From NCBI GenBank assembly GCA_964549445.1, contig CAZJVS010000002.1:1-64000 (forward strand): a DNA stretch of 64,000 bases, given 5' to 3'. Source of the stretch: SpSt-539 sp964549445. GTDB lineage: Bacteria > Planctomycetota > Phycisphaerae > UBA1845 > UTPLA1. How positions within the stretch are numbered: the stretch's first letter is position 1; each line of letters opens with the position of its first letter. The notes under the pieces are model-generated. The model saw only the letters and a program-made list of their open reading frames with translations, searched no databases and was not told the origin of the DNA. The position numbers and the translations under genes are program-made. Of this stretch, positions 24,711 to 32,013 are shown piece by piece.

Positions 24711-25199
24711 ATGGCAAAGAAAGCGAGTAGTCCCATTCCCCCGGGCTGTCACACCGTGACGCCCCACCTGATCTGCGCCAACGCAGGCAAGGCAATCGAA
24801 TTCTACACCAGGGCCTTCGGCGCGAAGGAACACTTCCGCATGCCCGGCCCGGACGGAAAATCCGTCATGCATGCTGAAGTCCAGATCGGCGACTCCGTCA
24901 TCTTCCTCGCGGATGAAAACCCCGCGTGGGAGTGTAAGGGTCCCAAGCTTCTGGGTGGCTCACCCGTGACGATCCACATGTACGTCCCTGACTGCGACGC
25001 CACCTTCAAGCAGGCCACCGCCGCCGGCGCCGAAGTCGCCATGCCACTGACGGATATGTTCTGGGGCGACCGTTACGGCAAGCTGATCGACCCGTTCGGC
25101 CATCACTGGGCCGTTGCGACTCACAAGGAAGACCTCACACCCCAGGAAATCGGCGAACGTGGCCAGAAAGCCATGGCCGAGATGTGCAAGCAGGGCTGA
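24711..25199 (+). CDS. VOC family protein (PhnB/glyoxalase-like)
   Basis: A 162-residue protein of the vicinal-oxygen-chelate superfamily. Typical PhnB-like features: HTVTPHLICANAGKAIEFYTRAFGA, the HAEVQIGDSVIFLADE strand, PVTIHMYVPDCDATFKQATAAGAE, and the C-terminal MFWGDRYGKLIDPFGHHWAVATH. Metal-ligand candidates are His and Glu in these strands. The ATG at 24711 has an ATAAGGAG site. It follows the SRPBCC gene by 130 bp on the same strand; AHSA1/SRPBCC and PhnB-like VOC genes are often neighbours, so a shared role is plausible. A hairpin terminator lies downstream. Confidence 0.9.
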   Translation: MAKKASSPIPPGCHTVTPHLICANAGKAIEFYTRAFGAKEHFRMPGPDGKSVMHAEVQIGDSVIFLADENPAWECKGPKLLGGSPVTIHMYVPDCDATFKQATAAGAEVAMPLTDMFWGDRYGKLIDPFGHHWAVATHKEDLTPQEIGERGQKAMAEMCKQG

Positions 25200-25224
25200 A
25201 CCGCCCGACTGCCTCAAACTGATC

Positions 25225-25252
25225 AACGGCCGCGCCGGAGGGTGCGGCCGTT
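25225..25252 (+). terminator. hairpin terminator after the VOC gene
   Basis: Perfect 9-bp arms AACGGCCGC and GCGGCCGTT with a 10-nt loop, 25 bp after the stop codon, followed by GTCATTTCC. The weak T run makes efficient intrinsic termination uncertain, but the position is right for the end of the tetR-SRPBCC-VOC block. Confidence 0.55.
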
Positions 25253-25296
25253 GTCATTTCCTGTGACCCGCGTAAAACCCGCCAAACGTCGTGCCA

Positions 25297-25926
25297 TCAC
25301 TCTACGGTTACCGAATACGCAATTTCGCCCGCGAACGGTCCGCCGAACGCGTCGATGATCGCATCGCCGTCGAAGATCCCGCGAATCGTGACGGCGTGGG
25401 TTCCCTTGGAGAGCGGCGTCAGAAACGCGGCGATCTTGAGGATGTTTGCACTGCCGTCCGGAGACGTCGGCGTGGGCGCCAGGGCGATGTAGCCGGGGTA
25501 ATCCAGTGAGGTTACCGCGCCGTCGACTTCAATTTCGAGGTCGTGCCCACCGAGCTGATCCCGGCCGAATACGTAGCTCGCCGCGGCATCCTTGTCCGTC
25601 GGCCAGTCTCCGATGATCGGCGGCGCGTCGTCGAAGAAGACGACGTTGACGTAGAAGAACTTCCCGGCCTTGACCGTGAAGCTGTTGCCGGGATGTCGGT
25701 AGATGATCTGAAACGGCGTGTCCGGGTAGTACGCCGGGTCGTTGCCGCTGATGCTGAAATCAGCCACCACTTCCGCCATGCGGTCGAGCGTCCAGCCCTT
25801 GGGTTGAGCGTTCGGAGGCAGGACGTTGCCGGCCTGGCCGGCGAACGCGCCGGCCGAAAGCGCGATTCCCAGACAGACTCCCGTGCTTGCCAACAGGCTC
25901 TGTGCGATTCTCGTTCGCGTCATCAT
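25297..25926 (-). CDS. secreted protein of unknown function
   Basis: A 209-residue protein with a clean signal peptide (SLLASTGVCLGIALSAGAFAG). The mature part has WTLDRMAEVVADFSISGNDP, FQIIYRHPGNSFTVKAGKFFYVNVVFFDD, VFGRDQLGGHDLEIEVDG and SKGTHAVTIRGIFDGDAI. The pattern of beta-strands suggests one compact beta-sandwich domain. I do not recognise the family. Three ATGs cluster at 25932, 25926 and 25923; AAAGGAG sits too close to the first, so 25926 or 25923 is likely. It is the last of four genes for secreted proteins on this strand, separated from the kelch gene by 265 bp, which includes a small hairpin at 26106-26120. Confidence 0.7.
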   Translation of the reverse strand: MMTRTRIAQSLLASTGVCLGIALSAGAFAGQAGNVLPPNAQPKGWTLDRMAEVVADFSISGNDPAYYPDTPFQIIYRHPGNSFTVKAGKFFYVNVVFFDDAPPIIGDWPTDKDAAASYVFGRDQLGGHDLEIEVDGAVTSLDYPGYIALAPTPTSPDGSANILKIAAFLTPLSKGTHAVTIRGIFDGDAIIDAFGGPFAGEIAYSVTVE

Positions 25927-26105
25927 GAACATGCTCCTTTCTTCGCGGTACCGGATCTCAGCATCACGCGAGCTGCGATCGGTGCCGGACCTCGAGCGCG
26001 TCATCACGCTCCGAATTCCGTCTCTATTTCTTACAAGCGGGACGGCACGAGCGATGGGGCGCGACGGCGCTCGAAAGCGATTACACGAGTCGGGATTTCG
26101 CGTGT

Positions 26106-26120
26106 CGGGCTCGCAGCCCG
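26106..26120 (-). repeat. small hairpin downstream of the kelch gene
   Basis: Perfect 6-bp arms CGGGCT and AGCCCG with a 3-nt loop, about 70 bp beyond the stop of the kelch-dockerin gene and upstream of the unknown secreted protein. No T run follows, so a terminator role is only possible. Confidence 0.3.
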
Positions 26121-26191
26121 GAAGACAAACACAACCGGCGCGCGTGTGGGCTTTCACGTGCGCCGCTGGCGTGGCTCAGGAGGACGCTTGG

Positions 26192-27352
26192 CTAAAGGCC
26201 CAGTAGAAGTTGGACGAATCCCGGTACGTCACCTGGGTCGATGACGTCGTTAGCGTTGAAGTCAATGTGGCAGAGCTCGGACTGAGTGTTGGACGCACTT
26301 AGCAGCGCGGTGACGAACGGGGCAATGTCGCGCCCGTCAGCGCGGCCGTTGCCATTCAAGTCGCCATCCCGAGTGAAGACGCCGAATTCCCAGGTGTCGT
26401 CGAGGTACGTATGGACCGGGCTGGTTTCGCCTCCGAACAGGACCGTGACGCCGCGGCCGGAATCATACGCCATCGCCGGGGCAAATCGACCGGTGGGGCT
26501 GCTCCCCGGGCTGTGTTGCGACCACGTCGTCCCATCCCATTCCCAGGTGTCGCGAAGGTACGTGGGGTCATGGTATCCGCCGAACAGCGTCGTTACATGG
26601 CGCCCTGAATCGTACGCCATCGCCGGGTAGACGCGAGCCGGCGGGCCAGCCGCCGGGATGGGCTGCGTCCATGTCGTGCCGTTCCACTCCCACGTGTCTC
26701 CCGATGCGGAATACACCAACCCTCCGAATAGGATGGTCACGCCGCGGTCGGAGTCGTAGGCCATCGCGTGATCAATCCGGCCCGGGGGGACGGTGGTCGG
26801 GGTGCGGGGCGTCCAACTCTCCCCATCCCACTCCCATGGTTTTCCTTGAGGGAACAGAGAAACCGGTTCTCCCCCGAACAGCACGGTCACACCGCGGGCG
26901 CCGTCGTAGGCCATCGCATGGTTGCGGCGATACGACGGGCTGGATAACGGGCTGCGCTGCGCCCACGTCGTCCCGTTCCATTCCCATGTGTCGCCCAATA
27001 AGGTGGAACCACCCTGTCCACCGAATAGGACGGTCACGCCGCGGATGCTGTCGTAGACCATCGCGTGCTCGAACCGGGCCGGCGGCCTGTTCCCCAATGC
27101 GGAAAAGCGCTCGGTCCAGTCCGTGCCGTTCCACTCCCAAGTGTCGTCGTAGACGTTATAGGTGCTATGCCCGCCGAATAGCACCGTCACACCTCGGGCG
27201 CTGTCGTAGGCCATCGCATGGCCAAAGCGCGGGGCCGGACTCGTGGCGGAGGTTCGTCGCCTCCAGTCGGCGCAGGCCGAATCGGCGGCGGCGCGTTCCG
27301 CTGCGGACTGGAGCACGCAGAGCACGCAGATGATGAGTGAATACTGTCTCAT
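26192..27352 (-). CDS. secreted kelch-type propeller protein with dockerin-like C-terminus
   Basis: A 386-residue protein with a signal peptide (YSLIICVLCVLQSAAERAAA). Six repeats of about 53 residues follow, each built on HAMAYDSxRGVTVLFGG and DTWEWNGTTW, the layout of a six-bladed kelch beta-propeller. The last 65 residues are a dockerin-like pair of calcium loops: DGDLNGNGRADGRDIAPFV and HIDFNANDVIDPGDVPGFV. The start overlaps the stop of the HAF-repeat gene by ATGA, so the two are co-translated. The repeats are well conserved at DNA level, suggesting recent duplication. Probably exported and docked on the surface; binding partner unknown. Confidence 0.85.
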   Translation of the reverse strand: MRQYSLIICVLCVLQSAAERAAADSACADWRRRTSATSPAPRFGHAMAYDSARGVTVLFGGHSTYNVYDDTWEWNGTDWTERFSALGNRPPARFEHAMVYDSIRGVTVLFGGQGGSTLLGDTWEWNGTTWAQRSPLSSPSYRRNHAMAYDGARGVTVLFGGEPVSLFPQGKPWEWDGESWTPRTPTTVPPGRIDHAMAYDSDRGVTILFGGLVYSASGDTWEWNGTTWTQPIPAAGPPARVYPAMAYDSGRHVTTLFGGYHDPTYLRDTWEWDGTTWSQHSPGSSPTGRFAPAMAYDSGRGVTVLFGGETSPVHTYLDDTWEFGVFTRDGDLNGNGRADGRDIAPFVTALLSASNTQSELCHIDFNANDVIDPGDVPGFVQLLLGL

Positions 27353-28509
27353 CGGCGCTCTGCGAGAGAGAGAGAGAGGCGCCGTCGCACGACCGCGACC
27401 CCGGCGGCGGCGAACAGCGCCAGCGAAGCCGGCTCGGGGAGGTGGGCAATCCAGGCCTCGTCGTTTCCGAACGGATTGATGCCGCGACCAACGATCGTCA
27501 GGCCGTCGGGTGTTACTCCTGTCGCGAACCTGAGGGACCAGTCGGTCAGGTCCAGACCGAGGTCATTCACGAGCAGATCGCGAAGCGATTGCATGCCGCC
27601 GACTTGGGTCCAGTAGGTCGCCTCGAACAGGCCTGAGGCGTTCTTGCCGTAACCGACGACGACTGAGCCATCGCCCGAAGCACCGAATGCATAGCTGACT
27701 GTTCCGCCTGTCAAATAGCCCAAGCCGACCATGCCGCTGGCTTGGGTCCAGCGAAACGCCTCGTCGGAACCAGATGCGTTGTTGCCGCTTCCCACGATGA
27801 CCGAGCCATCGGCCGAAATGTCTGCGGCGTAGCTGCTGTTTCCACCAGGTAGAAACCCGAGATCGATCATGCCGGCGGCCTCTGTCCAGCGAAACGCCTT
27901 CGACCGCGTTGGATAGGAGTAATAGTCACCTCCCGCAACCACCGAACCGTCGTAGGATACACCCAACGCGCGGCTGTTACCTCCGCCCGGGAGGAAGCCT
28001 AGGCCGACCATGCCGCCCGCCGGCGTCCAGCGATACGCCTGTGAGACGGTCGACGTGTAGTAGTCGCCTCCCACGACGACAGAGCCGTCCGCCGAGACGT
28101 TGTCGGCGGCGCCGTAGAGTCCGCCCGGGAGGTGACCCAAACTGACCATGCCTCCCCCCTGCGTCCAACGGAACGGTTCGGAATGCGAGGCATTCCCAAC
28201 GACAATCGAGCCGTCGGCCGACACACCAACGGCGCGACTGTCGGACCCCCCGCCGGGCAAGTAGCCCAGCCCGACCATGCCGCCCGGCTGTGTCCAACGA
28301 AACGCCTCGTATTCGAATCCCGAGTCAGTGGTGTCACCCAATCCCACCACGACCGAGCCGTCGGCAGAGACGGCCAGGGCGTTACTAATACTTCCTCCGG
28401 GCAGGTAGCCCAGCCCCATGAACGACGGGGCCGCGACGCCGTGCGCTCGGGCGGCGGGGAACACAACCATGGTAGCCAAATAGAAGAGGCCCGAGGCCAA
28501 TCGGTTCAT
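27349..28509 (-). CDS. HAF-repeat secreted protein with PEP-CTERM sorting signal
   Basis: A 386-residue protein. After a signal peptide (FYLATMVVFPAARAHG) come six or more HAF-type repeats of about 45 residues with the core MVGLGYLPGG then VSADGSVVVG and AFRWTQ, as in extracellular HAF repeat proteins. The C-terminus is a canonical PEP-CTERM tail: PEP in HLPEPAS, a hydrophobic stretch ALFAAAGVAVV and a basic end RRRLSLSL. That tail predicts recognition by an exosortase and transfer to the surface matrix. The ATG at 28509 (GGAAGGAAAG upstream) is favoured over the GTG at 28515. It is the first gene of a coupled pair with the kelch gene. Confidence 0.88.
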   Translation of the reverse strand: MNRLASGLFYLATMVVFPAARAHGVAAPSFMGLGYLPGGSISNALAVSADGSVVVGLGDTTDSGFEYEAFRWTQPGGMVGLGYLPGGGSDSRAVGVSADGSIVVGNASHSEPFRWTQGGGMVSLGHLPGGLYGAADNVSADGSVVVGGDYYTSTVSQAYRWTPAGGMVGLGFLPGGGNSRALGVSYDGSVVAGGDYYSYPTRSKAFRWTEAAGMIDLGFLPGGNSSYAADISADGSVIVGSGNNASGSDEAFRWTQASGMVGLGYLTGGTVSYAFGASGDGSVVVGYGKNASGLFEATYWTQVGGMQSLRDLLVNDLGLDLTDWSLRFATGVTPDGLTIVGRGINPFGNDEAWIAHLPEPASLALFAAAGVAVVRRRLSLSLAERR

Positions 28510-28567
28510 GTGCACTTTCCTTCCCCCTACAATCCCGTTGCGTAGTTTACCACATTGGCGCTATTTT

Positions 28568-28581
28568 GTGTAAGCTTACAC
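28568..28581. promoter_or_regulatory. perfect 14-bp palindrome upstream of the HAF gene
   Basis: GTGTAAGCTTACAC, fully self-complementary, in the AT-rich gap between two minus-strand genes. On the minus strand it overlaps a weak promoter candidate (TTACAC, 18 bp, TAAACT). It could be an operator for the HAF-kelch pair or a short transcription-end structure. Confidence 0.3.
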
Positions 28582-28592
28582 GTTAACCGGCA

Positions 28593-31298
28593 CTACCAGC
28601 CGAGCAGCGCCCCGGTGAAGCCTTCCACATCGGCCACCGTCACCCGGTTGTCTCCGTCATAGTCGGCGTTCAGAATCGGACAGGTCGCGTTCGCGGTCAT
28701 GTAGCCGGCAGCGTCGGACAGGGCCTGCACGAATCCGGCGATGTCGCGCCCGTCGCAAAGTCCATCACAATCCATGTCACCGCGACGCGTGGGCGCGTGG
28801 GCGGCGATGGCCGGCTCCAGGCGAAGCTGGACAAGTACGTCGTCATCATCGTCGTCGTAGTAAAACGATGCGGCGTCATCCATGTGAAGCAGCCACGTTG
28901 TCGGCCCGGTCTGCTCAATAATTGAACCGCCCAATCCGAGGCTGTTGTCGAGATCCATGAACGCATAGCGCGAGGCGTCGCTGATCGTGTCAACCGAGAA
29001 GGCCCAGTAAACTCCGCCGAACTCCGATCGCAGATAGAAGTTGAGAGCACCGCCGCGAGCCACCGGTCCGACCTGCACCTCGCCGGACGGATTCGGGTAG
29101 TTCGGCAGACCGTGGAGCAGCGGAACCGCGTCGGCCTGTGAGGTGCCGACGCCAAAGTCGCTGGTCGCGCCCGCGCCGCCGCCCATGGGGGCGACGTAGA
29201 AGATCGCGTCGTACGGCACGCTGAAGAAACTCGCCAGCGGCGGCGCATGCGCCGCACACGATTCGATGCGGCCCTTGTCGCTGTCGTTGATCAACCCCGC
29301 GCCGCGCCACTCATTCGCGAGATGCGCAACCGCACTCACAAATTGCCCGTGATTGTGTGCCGCGCCCCGCGCCTTAGCGATCTCGTCGACCATCGTGCAT
29401 CCGGTCGCGAGCATCTGGTTCAATACGCCCGTATCGCACCCGCCGATCACGATCAACCAGCTCCGATCGGACGATGGACACGGATCAACGTCCCCGCACA
29501 GACCGTCGTAGTCCGCATCGTTGTATGGATCGTGCGGACAATAGTCATAGCAGTCCGGCCAGCCATCGCTATCGCTATCCGAATCCGGCACGCCGCAGCC
29601 GCACCAGCCTGGGTACTGCTTGAGCGGATCGTCTGGGCAGTAGTCGCACGCATCGCCATACCCGTCGGTATCAGAATCCACCTGATCTGGGTTGTAGTAA
29701 TACAGGCAATTGTCGCACGCGTTTCCGACGCCGTCACCGTCCCAGTCCGAGGTGTCGGGCGTCGCTAGGTTCGGACAGTTGTCGCAGGCGTCACCGACGC
29801 CATCGCTGTCCGCATCGGCCTGGTCAAGGTTTGGTTGATACGGGCAATTGTCGCAGGCGTCGCCGCGGCCGTCGCTGTCCGAATCCGCTCCGTTCGGCGA
29901 ATTCAACGCCGGGCAGTTGTCGCACGCGTCCCCGAGACCGTCGCTGTCGGCGTCCGCCTGGTCCGCGTTGCTCACCCCCGGGCAATTGTCGAGGTGCTGG
30001 TCGATGCCGTCGCTGTCGACATCGACGCAACCCGACGCGCTGTTCCTCGGCTGCGACGGCGCCACCACCACAAAATCCGCGCTGTTGTCATCCGTGTCCT
30101 GCCCGTTCCCCGCCGCCCCGCCCGGTTTCCGCTCGTACGCCTTGTCGACGTAAAAGAACCCGAGGGTCGGCAGCGGCGTCCCCTCCTTGAATGTCGCCCC
30201 CGCGTCCAAGCCGACGCGATCGGCGATCGTCGAATCCGCCCGCGCCAGCGCAAACCCCGCTGTATCGCTGATGTCCGTGAAGTCCATGGTCAAGTCGCCC
30301 GGCACGCTCCCGCTGTACGGACCGCCCGGCGTCGATCGATTCGTAATCAGGTAATGACACCCGGGATTGAGCACCGTCCCCGTCGGAATCACCGCCAGGT
30401 CAACCGTGTGCCCGTCTCCGCGCCAGTTCGGCCCGATGATCCGCCAGTTGTCCATTACCACCGGGTTCGTCGAGCGGTTGTACAGTTCGATAAACTCATC
30501 GCTGACACCGATCGGACCGCGAACTCGGAACTGGCTGATGACCACCTCGCCCGGTGTGGGAGGCGGATCGGGTACCGCCTCGAAATTGAATACAATCGAC
30601 TCATGCCCTGTGAACCCGATCTCAACATTGTCGACGAAACCGCGCCAGCGACCGTTGTTCGCATAGTTGCTTCGAACATGGATCTCGACAATCGGCGCAT
30701 CGGCCGGAATCGCGCCGATCGACGCCGGCGGCGGGTTGCCATCGGCCGCCTGAATCGCCATGTGCCCGATCATGTTGTCGTGCCGCCAGACACCCGGCTG
30801 AATGCTCAACGAGCTTCGATTCCAGATTAGAAAAAAGCTCCGCGGGTCGCCGTACGGATAGAGCCGGATCGCCACATCCGGCCCGAATAACGCCGTCGAC
30901 TCCCGGTCCGTGTACGAGTCGAACCCCAGTACCGACAGCGTCCCCCACGTCCCGTTCTCGTAGCTGACCGTCCAGTTGATGTACGCACCGCCCCCGCCCA
31001 CCGGCTTCATCAACTCCAGCGAGCCAAATCCAGACCGAGGATTCGACGGGGTAACCCCGACAAACCCCCACACCGGCAGGTACGTAAACCAGCCATAGTC
31101 CCACGGATAGACAAGTACTTCCGTCGCCGCGCAGACCCGGGGTGCCGCCAGAACCGCGAACGCGACGGCAACCGCGGCCATCCGTCGCCCGGCCGAGGCG
31201 GATCCGAAAATCATCCATCGGCGCCAAGTTTCAGGCCGCTCATTCGATCGAACGACCGTACTATTCCCGATCCCACCCGTGCCATCTGTCTGACGCAT
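28593..31298 (-). CDS. large secreted protein: lamin-tail domain, thrombospondin-3 repeats, dockerin-like tail
   Basis: A 901-residue protein. The ATG at 31298 has a strong GGGAGGAG site; the signal sequence is set in from the start (about residues 29-58, RRWMIFG to APRVCAA). A beta-rich N-terminal region comes first, then a lamin-tail-like domain at about 250-400 (GEVVISQFRVRG, EFIELYNRSTNPVVMDNW). Seven or so thrombospondin type 3 calcium repeats follow (about 420-600; DxDxDGxGDACDNCP). Next is a Cys-flanked helical segment, KARGAAHNHGQFVSAVAHLANE, found at the end of many TSP3 proteins, then a further beta domain. The end is a dockerin-like module, RGDMDCDGLCDGRDIAGFV plus NADYDGDNRVTVADVEGF. 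Probably a large calcium-dependent extracellular protein. Confidence 0.87.
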   Translation of the reverse strand: MRQTDGTGGIGNSTVVRSNERPETWRRWMIFGSASAGRRMAAVAVAFAVLAAPRVCAATEVLVYPWDYGWFTYLPVWGFVGVTPSNPRSGFGSLELMKPVGGGGAYINWTVSYENGTWGTLSVLGFDSYTDRESTALFGPDVAIRLYPYGDPRSFFLIWNRSSLSIQPGVWRHDNMIGHMAIQAADGNPPPASIGAIPADAPIVEIHVRSNYANNGRWRGFVDNVEIGFTGHESIVFNFEAVPDPPPTPGEVVISQFRVRGPIGVSDEFIELYNRSTNPVVMDNWRIIGPNWRGDGHTVDLAVIPTGTVLNPGCHYLITNRSTPGGPYSGSVPGDLTMDFTDISDTAGFALARADSTIADRVGLDAGATFKEGTPLPTLGFFYVDKAYERKPGGAAGNGQDTDDNSADFVVVAPSQPRNSASGCVDVDSDGIDQHLDNCPGVSNADQADADSDGLGDACDNCPALNSPNGADSDSDGRGDACDNCPYQPNLDQADADSDGVGDACDNCPNLATPDTSDWDGDGVGNACDNCLYYYNPDQVDSDTDGYGDACDYCPDDPLKQYPGWCGCGVPDSDSDSDGWPDCYDYCPHDPYNDADYDGLCGDVDPCPSSDRSWLIVIGGCDTGVLNQMLATGCTMVDEIAKARGAAHNHGQFVSAVAHLANEWRGAGLINDSDKGRIESCAAHAPPLASFFSVPYDAIFYVAPMGGGAGATSDFGVGTSQADAVPLLHGLPNYPNPSGEVQVGPVARGGALNFYLRSEFGGVYWAFSVDTISDASRYAFMDLDNSLGLGGSIIEQTGPTTWLLHMDDAASFYYDDDDDDVLVQLRLEPAIAAHAPTRRGDMDCDGLCDGRDIAGFVQALSDAAGYMTANATCPILNADYDGDNRVTVADVEGFTGALLGW

Positions 31299-31434
31299 TG
31301 CGTGCTCCTCCCGTTCGAGTCCCTATCTTGCGCAGGCGAATTCGACGAGCGAGTGGGGCGCGGATTCCAGAGAATTTGTGTCTTCAGCCGTCAAATCGAA
31401 TAAACTACGGGAACTTCGCTAGGCTTGGTCCGCC

Positions 31435-32013
31435 ATGAACCACGAGCATGTCGACGCCGATCGCAACGCGCTCGAACGATATCGAGACTACCTTCATCTC
31501 CTGGCATCTCAGCAGGTCGGACCACGCTTCCGCGCAAAAGTCGACCTGTCCGGCATCGTCCAGGAAACGCTATTCGAAGCTCAGAAACAGCTCGCCGACG
31601 GCTTCGACATCCCATCGGGTCGCCGCCTTCCCTGGCTGCGGCGCATACTCGCAAACAATCTTGGCGATGAACTGCGCCGCATGACTGCCGACAAGCGCGA
31701 CGTCCGCCGCGAAGTTCCGCTACAGCAATCCGTGGAAACCTCGTCAAACCAACTCGAGCTCTGGCTCGCGCGCGACTTCGCCCCCAACCGCGCCATCGAA
31801 CGCGAAGAGCAGGTTCTGAAGCTCGTCACCGCCCTCGCTCGCTTGCCCGATGCACAACGGGCCGCCCTCACGTTGCACTACTGGAGCGGCCAGCCGCTCG
31901 CAGAGATCGCCGAACACCTCGACCGCTCGCGCGACGCCGTCGCCGGCCTCATCAAGCGCGGCGTCCGACAGTTGCGGCTCGAACTCGACGAGCAGGACGG
32001 AGAAGATGACTGA
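31435..32013 (+). CDS. ECF-type RNA polymerase sigma factor (planctomycete kinase-linked class)
   Basis: A 192-residue sigma-70-family factor with regions 2 and 4 only. Region 2 lies around YLHLLASQQVGPRFRAKVDLSGIVQETLFEA and RLPWLRRILANNLGDELRR. Region 4 is ALARLPDAQRAALTLHYW, then LAEIAEHLDRSRDAVAGLIKRGVRQL, the helix-turn-helix that reads the -35 element. No anti-sigma gene of the usual zinc type is adjacent. Instead the gene overlaps a Ser/Thr kinase gene by 8 bp (32006-32013), the arrangement of planctomycete kinase-associated ECF groups. Activity is likely set by the kinase rather than by a membrane anti-sigma factor; that is family-based inference. Confidence 0.88.
   Translation: MNHEHVDADRNALERYRDYLHLLASQQVGPRFRAKVDLSGIVQETLFEAQKQLADGFDIPSGRRLPWLRRILANNLGDELRRMTADKRDVRREVPLQQSVETSSNQLELWLARDFAPNRAIEREEQVLKLVTALARLPDAQRAALTLHYWSGQPLAEIAEHLDRSRDAVAGLIKRGVRQLRLELDEQDGEDD

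Noticed and set aside
29640..29990. Regularly spaced DNA repeats resembling a CRISPR-like array
   Set aside because: They are in-frame codons for thrombospondin type 3 repeats (DNCP motifs) of the secreted protein; spacers are not unique and no cas gene is present.
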